A stretch of DNA of 37,446 bases from Candidatus Burkholderia verschuerenii (GTDB lineage: Bacteria > Pseudomonadota > Gammaproteobacteria > Burkholderiales > Burkholderiaceae), in assembly GCF_001189365.1 (NCBI RefSeq), contig NZ_LFJJ01000031.1:1-37446 (forward strand), in the 5' to 3' direction. The notes below the pieces were generated by a model, which saw only the letters and a program-made list of their open reading frames with translations, was not told the DNA's origin and made no database searches. The position numbers were made by a program, and so were the translations under genes. Position 1 is the first letter of the stretch, and the number at the start of each line of letters is the position of its first letter. This document shows positions 9,555 to 18,387 of the stretch, piece by piece.

Positions 9555-10577
9555 ATGTTTCATTCGATCCTCTCGTCCCTCGACACGTTCGTCTCGGCCA
9601 TCCAGACGATGCTCTACGTCGACGTCGTTCAGCCGACGCTGTTCAAGCTCGGCATGATGGACTACGACGAAGACACCTACGACGCGCTTTATTGGGTGAT
9701 CGTCGGCGTCCTCGAAGTGCTCGCCATGTACGCGGTGCTGCGCCCGCTCGAGGCATTTCGTCCGGCGGAGAAATGGCAGGATCGCAAGGGCGTGCGCGTC
9801 GATGTGCTTTATACGTGGATCGTCAAGCTCGGCATCCTCAATCTGTTCTTCTTTTTCACGTTCCAGCCGCTGTTCGATTCGTTGCAAAGCTGGCTGCGCG
9901 TTCACGGCGTGCCGAGTCTCGATCTGGACATGCTGTGGCCCGGCGTGACCACGGAGCCGATCGTCACTTTCGTGATCTATCTGCTCGTGCTGGATTTCGC
10001 AGGTTACTGGTATCACCGGCTGGAGCATCGGTTCGGCATCTGGTGGGAATTGCACGCGGTGCATCACAGCCAGCAGAAGATGTCGCTCTGGTCCGACGAC
10101 CGCAACCATCTGCTCGACGACGTGTTGCAGGCGAGTTTCTTCGCGTGCATCGCGGTGGTGATCGGCGTGGAGCCGTCGCAGTTCGTCGTGCTGGTGGCCA
10201 TCACCAATCTCATGCAGAGCGTGCAGCATGCGAATATCCGCATGCATTTCGGCTGGCTCGGCGAGCGGATCTTCGTGAGTCCGGCGTTTCATCGGCGGCA
10301 TCACGCAATCGGCTTTGGCCATGAAGGCACGGCGTACGGCTGCAACTTCGGCGTGCTGTTCTCGTTCTGGGACATCCTGTTCCGCTCCGCCTCGTTCGAT
10401 CGCACCGTCGAGCCGACCGGCATCCGTGATCAGCTCGGCGCGCCGGGCGTCGCGCCCGTGCATTACGGCGATGGTTTCATCGAGCAGCACTGGCTCGCGT
10501 TCAAGCGCATCGCCACGCGCATCGCGACGCGACACGCCACCGCCGCGCCCGGCGACAACGGTCCCGCCGCTGTCTGA
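9555..10577 (+). CDS. Fatty acid hydroxylase / sterol desaturase family membrane protein
   Basis: A 340-residue integral membrane di-iron oxygenase of the fatty acid hydroxylase superfamily. The histidine boxes that bind the iron pair are visible in order: HRLEHR (about 154), HAVHHS (about 167), QHAN with a later MHF, and HRRHH (about 246). Hydrophobic segments lie at about 45-70, 90-115, 130-150 and 190-215. The ATG at 9555 has GGAG five bases upstream. The substrate cannot be told from sequence: lipid, sterol-like or carotenoid substrates all occur in the family. It lies in a plus-strand series with the EI24 gene 81 bases on, possibly one transcript. Confidence 0.85.
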   Translation: MFHSILSSLDTFVSAIQTMLYVDVVQPTLFKLGMMDYDEDTYDALYWVIVGVLEVLAMYAVLRPLEAFRPAEKWQDRKGVRVDVLYTWIVKLGILNLFFFFTFQPLFDSLQSWLRVHGVPSLDLDMLWPGVTTEPIVTFVIYLLVLDFAGYWYHRLEHRFGIWWELHAVHHSQQKMSLWSDDRNHLLDDVLQASFFACIAVVIGVEPSQFVVLVAITNLMQSVQHANIRMHFGWLGERIFVSPAFHRRHHAIGFGHEGTAYGCNFGVLFSFWDILFRSASFDRTVEPTGIRDQLGAPGVAPVHYGDGFIEQHWLAFKRIATRIATRHATAAPGDNGPAAV

Positions 10578-10658
10578 GCATCGGCTGAAACTCGCTTCCA
10601 GCGCCCGTTCGCGGCGCTGGTTTATCCTGTCGTTTCCTCTTCCTTCTTCGAATCGCGC

Positions 10659-11516
10659 ATGAGTGATTTGTTGCGTTCGTTCGTGCGGGCGCTGGCGAAC
10701 GTGTTCCACCCGCGCATGCTCTGGCTCACGCTGATGCCGTTCGCCGCCGCGACCATCGTCTGGGGCGCGCTGCTGTGGTTCTTCTGGCAGACGCTGACCG
10801 GCGCGGCCAATGGCTGGCTGAACGGCTGGGCGCTCACCACCGCGATGTACCGCCTGTTCGATGCTGTCGGCTTTTCGTCGCTGCATGCGGTGATCGCGCC
10901 GTTTCTGATCGTGATCATGGCGATTCCGCTGATCGTCGTGACGGTGCTGCTGCTGATCGCCACATTGTCGATGCCGGGCGTCATCAAGCTGCTGACGCGT
11001 CCGCCGCGCGGGCACTATGCATCGCTGGACGAGCGGCGCGGCGGTTCGTGGTACGGCAGTCTCGGCCATTCGACGATCACGACGGTCGTCTGTCTCGTGC
11101 TGCTCGTGATCACGCTGCCCTTGTGGCTGATTCCGCCGTTCTTCGCGCTGATTCCGCCGCTGCTGTGGGGCTGGCTCACGTATCGCGTGATGGTCTACGA
11201 CGCGCTCGCCGTGCACGCGAGTGCCGAGGAGCGCCGGCGAATCGTCGATGAATCGCGCTGGTCGCTGCTGGCGATCGGCATCATCAGCGGCCTGCTCAGT
11301 TCCGTGCCGACGATGCTGTGGGCGTGGAGCGTCTGGCTGCTGCCGCTGTTCCCGGTCGTCGCCGTCGTGACGATCTGGGCGTACGCGTTCATTCTGGTGT
11401 TCTCCGCGCTGTGGTTCGCGCATTACTGTCTGCATGCGCTGGAGCGGCTGCGCGCGAGCGAGCCGCAGTTTCCGGCAATTACCGTCGAAGCACGGGAAGT
11501 CTCACTGAAAGAATAA
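10659..11516 (+). CDS. EI24-domain inner-membrane protein
   Basis: A 285-residue polytopic membrane protein of the EI24 (etoposide-induced 2.4) family, related to the sulphate permease CysZ. Hydrophobic helices are visible around residues 20-45, 70-105, 140-175 and 205-250, and the C-terminus is short and charged. The family includes a sulphate transporter, but the members closest to this one in Burkholderiaceae are only called EI24-domain proteins, so no substrate is assigned. It ends ten bases before the next gene, which suggests an operon with the MoaB-like and cutC genes. Confidence 0.75.
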   Translation: MSDLLRSFVRALANVFHPRMLWLTLMPFAAATIVWGALLWFFWQTLTGAANGWLNGWALTTAMYRLFDAVGFSSLHAVIAPFLIVIMAIPLIVVTVLLLIATLSMPGVIKLLTRPPRGHYASLDERRGGSWYGSLGHSTITTVVCLVLLVITLPLWLIPPFFALIPPLLWGWLTYRVMVYDALAVHASAEERRRIVDESRWSLLAIGIISGLLSSVPTMLWAWSVWLLPLFPVVAVVTIWAYAFILVFSALWFAHYCLHALERLRASEPQFPAITVEAREVSLKE

Positions 11517-11526
11517 AGGGGCACGC

Positions 11527-12345
11527 ATGGGCATTGGCGTCATCATCATCGGCGACGAGATTTTGTCGGGGCGTCGCACGGACAAGCATCTGCCGAAAGT
11601 CATCGAATTGCTGAGCGCGCGCGGTCTGTCGCTCGACTGGGCCGAGTATGTCGGCGACGTTCCGGCGCGCATCACCGCGACGCTCGCGCGCACGCTCGCA
11701 TCGGGCGATATCGTGTTTTCCACCGGCGGCATCGGCACGACGCCCGACGATCACACGCGTCAGTGCGCGGCCAAGGCGCTCGGCGTGCCGCTGGAACTGC
11801 ATCCCGAGGCGGCGGAACTGATTCGCGAGCGCATCCGCGATACGGCGGCGCAGGCGGGCAAGCCGGTCGAACGGGAATCGCCCGAAAATCTGCATCGGCT
11901 GAACATGGGCACGTTTCCGCAGGGCGCGCGGATCATTCCGAACAGCTACAACAAGATTCCGGGCTTCTCGGTTGGCGATCATCATTTCGTGCCGGGTTTT
12001 CCGGTGATGGCCTGGCCGATGATCGAATGGGTGCTGGACAACCAGTACGCGCATCTCCATCACGCAACGCCGCATATCGAGCGCTCGCTGCTGCTGTTCG
12101 GGTTGCCGGAATCGCGCATCACGCCCTTGATGGTGCAGATCGAACGCGATTTCGACGGCGTGCGCGCGTTCAGTCTGCCGAGCGTCGGCGATCCGGCGCG
12201 CGGGACGCTGTATGCGCGTTCGCACATCGATCTTGGCGTGAAGGGCGATCCCGAGCAGGCGAATGCCGCGTTCGACGTGCTGCGCAAAGGCGTGCTCGAA
12301 CTGGGCGGCGAAATCGTCGACGTGCCGGTGGAGGAAGCGAAGTGA
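11527..12345 (+). CDS. MoaB/CinA-N-like molybdopterin-binding-fold protein
   Basis: A 272-residue cytoplasmic protein with one MoCF/MoaB-type domain, often named 'competence/damage-inducible protein A'. The fold's signature loops are IIIGDEILSGRRTDKH near the N-terminus and STGGIGTTPDDHT at about residue 65. It lacks the C-terminal CinA amidohydrolase domain found in full CinA, so a role in NMN recycling should not be assumed; it may instead resemble the stand-alone CinA-N hydrolases. AAGGGG lies before the ATG. Its stop overlaps the GTG start of cutC (GTGA, 12342-12345), so the two are translationally coupled. Confidence 0.8.
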   Translation: MGIGVIIIGDEILSGRRTDKHLPKVIELLSARGLSLDWAEYVGDVPARITATLARTLASGDIVFSTGGIGTTPDDHTRQCAAKALGVPLELHPEAAELIRERIRDTAAQAGKPVERESPENLHRLNMGTFPQGARIIPNSYNKIPGFSVGDHHFVPGFPVMAWPMIEWVLDNQYAHLHHATPHIERSLLLFGLPESRITPLMVQIERDFDGVRAFSLPSVGDPARGTLYARSHIDLGVKGDPEQANAAFDVLRKGVLELGGEIVDVPVEEAK

Positions 12346-13034
12346 TCGTGCTGGAAGTCATCGCGACGACCGTTGCGGATGCGCGTGCCGCCGAGCGCGG
12401 CGGCGCGAATCGGCTGGAGTTGATCACGGCGATGGGCGAGGGCGGGCTGACGCCGAGCATCGGGCTGATCGAAGCGGTGACCGAGGCGGTCGATATTCCG
12501 GTGAACGTGATCGTGCGGCCGCACAGCCGCTCGTTCGTCTACGATGCCGACGACTACGCCGTGATGCTGCGCGACGTCCGCGCGATCGCGAAGACATCGG
12601 CGAATGCGATCGTGATCGGCATGCTGAACGCGGCGGGCGATATCGACACCGAAGGTCTTACCCACGCGATCGATGCCGCCGATGGCAAGCCGCTGACCTT
12701 CCATCGCGCCTTCGACGACGCGCGCGATCTGCGCGCCGCCTTCGATAAGCTGCTGCGTTTCGATGCGGTGACGAATGTGCTGACGTCGTGCGGGAAGCCT
12801 TCGGTGCTCGAGGCAGAGTCAACGATCGCCGAGTTGGTCGCGCAGTCGGCGGGCACGCGCTGCACGGTACTGGCGGGCGCGGGCCTGACCGTCGATGCGG
12901 TCGCGCCGTTCGTGGCGTCGACCGGCGTTCGCGCGGTGCACTTCGGGTCGGGCTTGCGTATCGACGGGAAGGGGCTGGCGCCGGTGGACGGGGCGCGGGT
13001 CAGGCGCGTGCGGGAACGGCTCGACGCGCTTTAA
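12342..13034 (+). CDS. cutC: CutC family protein (copper homeostasis / PF03932)
   Basis: A 230-residue TIM-barrel protein of the CutC family. Conserved stretches are LEVIATTVADARAAERGGAN and RLELI at the start, VNVIVRPHSRSFVY, and LTFHRAFDDARD. CutC was linked to copper tolerance in E. coli, but a direct biochemical role is unproven. The GTG start at 12342 overlaps the previous stop by four bases, and GAGGAAG in the previous reading frame serves as ribosome site. It ends only five bases from the stop of the convergent rhodanese gene, and no terminator hairpin fits between them. Confidence 0.85.
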   Translation: MIVLEVIATTVADARAAERGGANRLELITAMGEGGLTPSIGLIEAVTEAVDIPVNVIVRPHSRSFVYDADDYAVMLRDVRAIAKTSANAIVIGMLNAAGDIDTEGLTHAIDAADGKPLTFHRAFDDARDLRAAFDKLLRFDAVTNVLTSCGKPSVLEAESTIAELVAQSAGTRCTVLAGAGLTVDAVAPFVASTGVRAVHFGSGLRIDGKGLAPVDGARVRRVRERLDAL

Positions 13035-13039
13035 GCCCC

Positions 13040-13504
13040 TTAAGCGCCCACCCAAGGCAGCCCACGGAAGCACCATCCCGACACCGTCTTCCGATGTCCT
13101 TGCCCATCCTTATCCCCTTCGAACCCTTCGAGCAGGTCATAAGCCTGCTCGAAGCCTTCCTTCTTCGCGGCCACTGCGGCGAGCTTCGAGCGCGCGGCGC
13201 TGCGGCACAGAAAAAGAACCGGAGTATCCGGGGTGGCAACCTGTCGTATTTGTTGGATAAACTCGTCGTTCGGCACTGAGCCGGGGTAGCGGATCCATTC
13301 GACGTGCGCATACTGCGACTGATCGATGGCCGGGCGACCGACCCAGTCCAGCTCGGCGCGCGTGCGGACGTCGATCAGGCGCGCGCGCGGATCGAGTTGC
13401 AGCAGTTCGAAGGCTTCGGCGGGAGCGAACGCGCCCGCGTAGGCCAGAGCGTTCTAGGCGGCGCGGTCGGCGGCCTGCTTGTAGAGTTGTTCGAGCGTGC
13501 TCAT
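13040..13504 (-). pseudogene. Rhodanese-like sulfurtransferase, amber codon 17
   Basis: The frame from ATG 13504 reads MSTLEQLYKQAADRAA, then TAG (13456-13454), then continues without interruption for 137 codons to a natural stop at 13040. The continuation is a complete rhodanese domain: LIDVRTRAELDWVGRPAI, the active-site loop LFLCRSAARS with its catalytic cysteine, and a C-terminal GWCFRGLPW. A single CAG-to-TAG change (Gln to stop) explains the break, since Gln fits the surrounding alanine-rich helix. Re-initiation at the GTG at 13276 would give only the last 78 residues, including the cysteine loop but not the first strands. A sequencing error or suppression are alternatives. Its product would be a single-domain thiosulfate sulfurtransferase-type protein. 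Confidence 0.85.
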
Positions 13505-13581
13505 GGCGCGGTAGTCTCCGTGAAAGCGCAAGCGACTATTCTAGCTTGGCGATCGGCGCCGGCAGTCCGCGAAACGGTCGC

Positions 13582-13666
13582 GCGCAATTTTGGTGCATGA
13601 CAGACGAAATGCATGAAAATCGTGCATAAGGAGTTTGGGGTACATTCACGCGCACCGAAATAGTGC
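13582..13666 (+). promoter_or_regulatory. Three NtrC-type enhancer sites upstream of glnA
   Basis: The NtrC consensus is GCAC-N7-GTGC. Three copies occur: GCGC-N7-GTGC at 13582-13596 (one mismatch), GCAT-N7-GTGC at 13611-13625 (one mismatch, flanked by the outer T and A), and a perfect GCAC-N7-GTGC at 13652-13666. Centres are 29 and 41 bases apart, close to three and four helical turns, so the dimers would sit on one face of the DNA. They lie about 100-185 bases upstream of the sigma-54 element. Confidence 0.75.
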
Positions 13667-13766
13667 GCGCGGATTGAGCGGCGAGTGGTCGGCTGCCTTG
13701 CAACGCGAAGTCGTTTCACTCAAAACGCGCGCTGCTTCAAATGCTTAGGCGCAAAGTTGGTGCGCT

Positions 13767-13782
13767 TGGCACGGAAGCTGCT
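13767..13782 (+). promoter_or_regulatory. Sigma-54 promoter of glnA
   Basis: TGGCACGGAAGCTGCT matches the -24/-12 consensus TGGCACRNNNNTTGCW at every defined position but one (C for the first T of TTGC), with the required ten bases between GG and GC. The start of transcription would be near 13793, leaving a leader of about 70 bases. Confidence 0.8.
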
Positions 13783-13865
13783 TTTTGATCCTCGATTGGA
13801 TTTGTGGTCGAATTGGTCGAGGCGGCGAAGCGATTCGCCGACTTTTGTTAATCAGGAGATAGGTA

Positions 13866-15281
13866 ATGAGTAAAACCGTGGCCGACGTCATGCAACTCGT
13901 CAAGGACGAGGACGTCAAGTTCGTCGATTTCCGTTTCACCGACACGCGCGGCAAAGAACAACACGTTTCCGTGCCGGTCTCGGCATTCGATGAAGACAAA
14001 TTTGAAAGCGGCCACGCTTTCGACGGTTCGTCCATCGCCGGCTGGAAGGGCATCGAAGCGTCGGACATGCTGCTGATCCCGGACCCGGACACCGCGTTCA
14101 TCGACCCGTTCTATGAAGAGTCGACCGTCGTGCTGACCTGCGACGTAGTCGAGCCGGCCGACGGCAAGGGCTACGAGCGCGATCCGCGTTCGCTCGCCAA
14201 GCGCGCGGAAGCCTATCTGAAGAGCTCGGGCCTGGGCGACACCGCCTACTTCGGTCCGGAGCCGGAATTCTTCATTTTTGACTCGGTGCAGTGGAAGACC
14301 GACCAGTCGGGCTGCTTCGTGAAGATCGGTTCGGAAGAAGCGCCGTGGTCGTCGGAGAAGGAATTCGAAGGCGGCAACACCGGTCACCGTCCGGGCACGA
14401 AGGGCGGCTACTTCCCGGTCGCGCCGGTCGATACGTTCCAGGACATGCGCTCGGAAATGTGTCTGCTGCTCGAGCAGATCGGCATTCCGGTCGAAGTGCA
14501 TCACCACGAAGTCGCGGGCCAGGGCCAGAACGAAATCGGCACCAAGTTCTCGACGCTGGTTCAGCGCGGGGACTGGCTGCAGCAGACCAAGTACATCGTC
14601 CATAACGTGGCGCACACGTACGGCAAGACGGCGACGTTCATGCCGAAGCCGATCGTCGGCGACAACGGTTCGGGCATGCACGTTCACCAGTCGATCTGGA
14701 AGGACGGCACGAACCTGTTCGCAGGCAACGGCTATGCCGGTCTGTCGGAATTCGCGCTGTTCTACATCGGCGGCATCATCAAGCATGCACGCGCGCTGAA
14801 CGCGATCACGAACCCGGGTACGAACTCGTACAAGCGTCTCGTGCCGCACTTCGAAGCGCCGGTCAAGCTGGCTTACTCGGCTCGCAACCGTTCGGCATCG
14901 ATCCGTATTCCGCACGTGTCGAACCCGAAGGGCCGTCGTATCGAAACGCGCTTCCCGGATCCGCTCGCGAATCCGTACCTGTGCTTCTCCGTGCTGATGA
15001 TGGCGGGTCTCGACGGCGTGCAGAACAAGATCCATCCGGGCGAAGCCGCGGACAAGAACTTGTACGATCTGCCGCCGGAAGAAGACGCGAAGATCCCGAC
15101 CGTCTGCGCGGGCCTCGACCAGGCTCTGGACGCACTCGACGGCGATCGCGAGTTCCTGACGCGCGGCGGCGTGTTCACGGATTCGATGATCGATGCGTAC
15201 ATCGAACTGAAGACGCAAGAGTTGCAGCGTTATCGTCAGTCGGTGCATCCGGTCGAATTCGAGATGTACTACTCGCTGTAA
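13866..15281 (+). CDS. glnA: Glutamine synthetase, type I
   Basis: ATP-dependent ligation of ammonia to glutamate, the main ammonia-assimilating step; a cytoplasmic dodecamer. The 471 residues match GlnA-I. Visible signatures are [12 protein letters not shown] near the N-terminus, the metal-site region [34 protein letters not shown], and the adenylylation loop NLYDLPPEE with the target tyrosine at residue 400 (Tyr397 in E. coli), so activity is expected to be regulated by GlnE. AGGAGAT precedes the ATG. Transcription is probably from the NtrC/sigma-54 promoter upstream. A strong terminator follows, so the ntrBC genes downstream depend on read-through or their own promoter. Confidence 0.98.
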   Translation: MSKTVADVMQLVKDEDVKFVDFRFTDTRGKEQHVSVPVSAFDEDKFESGHAFDGSSIAGWKGIEASDMLLIPDPDTAFIDPFYEESTVVLTCDVVEPADGKGYERDPRSLAKRAEAYLKSSGLGDTAYFGPEPEFFIFDSVQWKTDQSGCFVKIGSEEAPWSSEKEFEGGNTGHRPGTKGGYFPVAPVDTFQDMRSEMCLLLEQIGIPVEVHHHEVAGQGQNEIGTKFSTLVQRGDWLQQTKYIVHNVAHTYGKTATFMPKPIVGDNGSGMHVHQSIWKDGTNLFAGNGYAGLSEFALFYIGGIIKHARALNAITNPGTNSYKRLVPHFEAPVKLAYSARNRSASIRIPHVSNPKGRRIETRFPDPLANPYLCFSVLMMAGLDGVQNKIHPGEAADKNLYDLPPEEDAKIPTVCAGLDQALDALDGDREFLTRGGVFTDSMIDAYIELKTQELQRYRQSVHPVEFEMYYSL

Positions 15282-15344
15282 ATCGCATGACGCGCGCGCG
15301 TTTCGTTATCGGCAGTTCGACGAAGCGCGCGTCTGGTTCGCGGT

Positions 15345-15376
15345 GAAAAAAGGGACGGCGCGCCGTCCCTTTTTTT
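15345..15376 (+). terminator. Bidirectional-type terminator after glnA
   Basis: GGGACGGCG/CGCCGTCCC is a perfect palindrome flanked by A7 and T7, about 65 bases past the glnA stop. It should limit read-through into ntrB. Confidence 0.9.
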
Positions 15377-15439
15377 AATCCACACGTTGTGACAAATCGA
15401 GAAGAAGATCGGTTCGACGAACGACCTCATTGATTGCCG

Positions 15440-16582
15440 ATGGTGCTAAAGAATCTCATCAAGGCGCGTAAAGGCCATGCCGACGCGCTGTCCGACGACA
15501 CCCCGCTTGCGGCGAGCGGCCTGCTGCCGGGACTCGAAGCGCTGCCCACGGTCGTGCTCGTGCTGGATATGCGCAACCTGAAGGTCGCGTATGCGAATCC
15601 TTCGGCGGAGCAGATGCTGGAGCTCTCCCGCAAGCAGTTGACGCAGACCAATTGGCCCGAACTGTTCGCCAACTCGGACGAACTGGCGGCGACCATCGCG
15701 TCGATCGCGGAGAATCGCTTCAACGCGACGCGGCTCGATGGCGTGCTCGAACGCGCCGGGCGCGAGCAGGTGCATGTGCATGCGATCGTCGGTTATCTGG
15801 AAGCGGCGAGCGATTACGTGCTGCTCGAACTGTTCGAGAACGAGCGCTATCTGCGCTCCGATCGCGAAGAGCGCATTCACGATCTGACCGCCGTCAACAA
15901 GCAGTTGATCCGCAATCTCGCGCACGAAATCAAGAATCCGCTCGGCGGCATTCGCGGCGCGGCGCAGTTGCTCGAATTCGAACTCGGCGCGCGAGAACGC
16001 GACGAGTTGCGCGAATACACGCAGGTCATCATCAAGGAATCGGACCGGCTGCAGACGCTGGTCGATCGCTTGCTGGAGCCGCACCGGCATCCGCATATCG
16101 TCGGCGACGTGAATATTCACGAAGTCTGCGAGCGCGTGCGGGCGGTGATTCTCGCGGAGTTTCCGCGCGGCCTGACCATCGAACGCGATTACGACGTCAG
16201 CGTGCCCGACTTGCGCGGCGACAAGGAGCAGTTGATCCAGGCGCTCTTGAACATCGTGCGCAATGCGGCCGAAGCGCTGAAAGAGCGCATCTCGCAAGGC
16301 GATGCGAAGATCGAACTGCGCACGCGCATCGCGCGCAAGGTGACGATCGGCAAGAAGCTGCACAAACTGGCATTGGACTTGCATATCACTGACAACGGTC
16401 CCGGCATCCCCAGCGAAATCCGCGACCGGATTTTCTTTCCGCTCGTATCGGGCCGGGAAGACGGCAGCGGTCTGGGTCTCACGCTCGCGCAATCGTTCGT
16501 GCATCAGCACGATGGATTGATCGAAGTGGAAAGCCGGCCGGGCTGCACCGAATTTTCGATCGTCCTGCCTTTTGGAGGCTGA
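15440..16582 (+). CDS. ntrB: Nitrogen-sensing histidine kinase NtrB (GlnL)
   Basis: A soluble two-component kinase that phosphorylates NtrC when nitrogen is scarce, and removes the phosphate in response to PII. The 380 residues divide into an N-terminal PAS domain (about 30-140), the dimerisation and phosphorylation region with the H-box NLAHEIKNPLGGIRG (histidine at about residue 162), and the ATP-binding domain with N-box NIVRNAAEAL, G1-box DNGPGIP and G2-box GSGLGLTLAQ. There are no membrane helices, as expected for NtrB. The ATG at 15440 is used; an in-frame TTG two codons earlier is less likely. No clear ribosome site is visible. Confidence 0.95.
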   Translation: MVLKNLIKARKGHADALSDDTPLAASGLLPGLEALPTVVLVLDMRNLKVAYANPSAEQMLELSRKQLTQTNWPELFANSDELAATIASIAENRFNATRLDGVLERAGREQVHVHAIVGYLEAASDYVLLELFENERYLRSDREERIHDLTAVNKQLIRNLAHEIKNPLGGIRGAAQLLEFELGARERDELREYTQVIIKESDRLQTLVDRLLEPHRHPHIVGDVNIHEVCERVRAVILAEFPRGLTIERDYDVSVPDLRGDKEQLIQALLNIVRNAAEALKERISQGDAKIELRTRIARKVTIGKKLHKLALDLHITDNGPGIPSEIRDRIFFPLVSGREDGSGLGLTLAQSFVHQHDGLIEVESRPGCTEFSIVLPFGG

Positions 16583-16600
16583 ATCTTTTGGAGGTTGAAT
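16569..16600 (+). repeat. 16-bp tandem repeat across the ntrB stop
   Basis: CTTTTGGAGGCTGAAT (16569-16584) is followed at once by CTTTTGGAGGTTGAAT (16585-16600), one mismatch. The first copy contains the ntrB stop codon and each copy carries GGAGG. It looks like a small duplication; no gene starts at a proper distance after it. Confidence 0.8.
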
Positions 16601-16758
16601 CGCACAGTGACCGAGGACACCACGCATTTACGCTGCCAGAAAACCTTCACGGGCAGCGGTCAAGATGCAAAGACATTCCGAGCATAGCGCCACGCTTTGA
16701 CGCCTGACCGTTTCGACGGGGCACACACCGATCACACGAAGACATCTCGCCGAACGAT

Positions 16759-18240
16759 ATGAAGCCGATCTGGATAGTAGACGACGACCAATCCATCCGA
16801 TGGGTGCTGGAAAAGGCCCTCGCACGAGAGAACTTCACGACGCGCAGTTTTTCCGGCGTCCGCGATGCGCTTGCCGCACTCGAGCAGGAAAGTCCGCAAG
16901 TGCTGGTGTCGGACATCCGCATGCCGGGCGGCTCCGGGCTCGAACTCCTGCAGACCGTGCGCGACCGCTTGCCGGGACTGCCGGTCATCATCATGACGGC
17001 GTTTTCCGATCTCGATAGCGCCGTCGCCGCGTTTCAGGGCGGGGCGTTCGAATATCTCGCCAAGCCGTTCGATGTCGACAAGGCCGTCGAGCTGATCCGC
17101 CGCGCCGTCGACGAAAGCATGCGCGGCGAAGCGGCCTACGACGAACGCGTGACCGAGACGCCCGAGATGCTCGGACAGGCGCCCGCGATGCAGGACATGT
17201 TTCGCGCGATCGGCCGTTTGTCGCATTCGGCGGCGACCGTGCTCATCACGGGCGAATCAGGCACCGGAAAGGAGCTTGTCGCGCGCGCCTTGCACCGACA
17301 TAGCCCACGCGCGAACGGACCGTTCATCGCGCTCAATACGGCGGCGATTCCGAAAGACCTGTTGGAATCCGAACTATTCGGTCACGAGCGTGGTGCGTTC
17401 ACCGGCGCGCAGGCCATGCGTCAGGGCCGCTTCGAGCAGGCCGAGAACGGTACGCTGTTTCTCGATGAAATCGGCGACATGCCGTTCGATCTGCAGACGC
17501 GCCTGCTGCGCGTCTTGTCCGATGGGCAGTTCTATCGCGTCGGCGGTCACAATCCGCTGAAGGCGAATGTGCGCGTGATCGCGGCGACGCATCAGAACCT
17601 CGAATCGCGGGTGCGGCAAGGGCTGTTCCGCGAGGACTTGTATCACCGGCTGAATGTGATTCGCCTGCGCTTGCCGGCCTTGCGCGAGCGCAGCGAGGAT
17701 ATTCCGCTGCTGGCGCGACACTTTCTGCAAAAGAGCGGGCGCGATCTCGGCGTCGAGCCGAAACGCGTTTCCGACGATGCGCTGGCGTATCTCGCCTCGC
17801 TGCCGTTTCCGGGCAACGTGCGGCAACTGGAAAACCTCTGCAACTGGCTCACGGTGATGGCGCCCGCGCAGGTGATCGAGCAGAAGGACCTGCCGCCCGA
17901 TCTCACGCCGCGTCAGGACTATGCGGTCGCCGAGGCTGTGTCGAGCGATGGCGTGGTCGCGACGGCGCCTGCCGCCACCAACGGCGTCGCGGTTGCCGCA
18001 GCGCCGGCGGCGGGCGTGACGGCGGGCATCTGGGAGAACGGCTTGCGCACGGAAGTCGCGCGTCTGCTGCGCGAGAATTCGGCCGATGTCATGGATGAAC
18101 TCGCGCGTCGTTTCGAAGCCGCCGTGATTCGCGAAGCGCTGGATTTCACGCGCGGCCGGAAGGTGGAGGCGGCGGAGCGTTTGGGTATCGGACGTAATAC
18201 GATCACGCGGAAGATTCAGGAGTTGCATCTCGACGCGTGA
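16759..18240 (+). CDS. ntrC: Nitrogen regulation response regulator NtrC (GlnG)
   Basis: The partner of NtrB: a sigma-54 enhancer-binding activator. The 493 residues comprise a receiver domain with acidic pocket VDDDQ and phospho-acceptor aspartate at residue 52 (VSDIRMP), an AAA+ domain with Walker A GESGTGKE and the sigma-54 contact loop GAFTGA at about 212, LFLDEIGDM as Walker B, an alanine-rich linker (about 395-425), and a Fis-type helix-turn-helix ([19 protein letters not shown]). Its likely sites are the GCAC-N7-GTGC elements before glnA. The last 100 bases are copied again at 22138-22237 beyond the RiPP island. It is intact. Confidence 0.97.
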   Translation: MKPIWIVDDDQSIRWVLEKALARENFTTRSFSGVRDALAALEQESPQVLVSDIRMPGGSGLELLQTVRDRLPGLPVIIMTAFSDLDSAVAAFQGGAFEYLAKPFDVDKAVELIRRAVDESMRGEAAYDERVTETPEMLGQAPAMQDMFRAIGRLSHSAATVLITGESGTGKELVARALHRHSPRANGPFIALNTAAIPKDLLESELFGHERGAFTGAQAMRQGRFEQAENGTLFLDEIGDMPFDLQTRLLRVLSDGQFYRVGGHNPLKANVRVIAATHQNLESRVRQGLFREDLYHRLNVIRLRLPALRERSEDIPLLARHFLQKSGRDLGVEPKRVSDDALAYLASLPFPGNVRQLENLCNWLTVMAPAQVIEQKDLPPDLTPRQDYAVAEAVSSDGVVATAPAATNGVAVAAAPAAGVTAGIWENGLRTEVARLLRENSADVMDELARRFEAAVIREALDFTRGRKVEAAERLGIGRNTITRKIQELHLDA

Positions 18241-18305
18241 CCGTCATCCAGCACGGGATCAGTCGAGCGTCGCGATAACCGGCGTGTGATCGGACAGCTG
18301 ATTCC
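18141..18305. repeat. Left 165-bp direct repeat (ntrC/xthA junction)
   Basis: Contains the last 100 bases of ntrC and the sequence after it up to a copy of the xthA 3' end. It aligns without gaps to 22138-22302 with 12 mismatches in 165 positions (about 93% identical), six of them clustered between the two stop codons. Similarity fades after 18305. This left copy belongs to the functional ntrC. Confidence 0.9.
18259..18305 (-). pseudogene. 3' remnant of an xthA copy
   Basis: On the minus strand this reads ...LSDHTPVIATLD-stop, matching the last residues (PSDHTPVIATLG) of the intact exonuclease III at 22256. Upstream of about 18305 the match to xthA decays and shifts frame. It is a leftover from the duplication or recombination that brought in the island, not a gene. 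Confidence 0.85.
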
Positions 18306-18387
18306 TTAACGACTTTCTTGGGGACATGCCTTGGACGGGGCTGGACGCGACCTCGGCGAATCTTGTCATGTTCCAACTCTGCCGGAA

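Noticed and set aside
13687-13705. TGGTCGGCTGCCTTGCA as a second sigma-54 promoter for glnA
   Set aside because: It has 11 rather than 10 bases between GG and GC, which sigma-54 does not tolerate well; the site at 13767 fits better.
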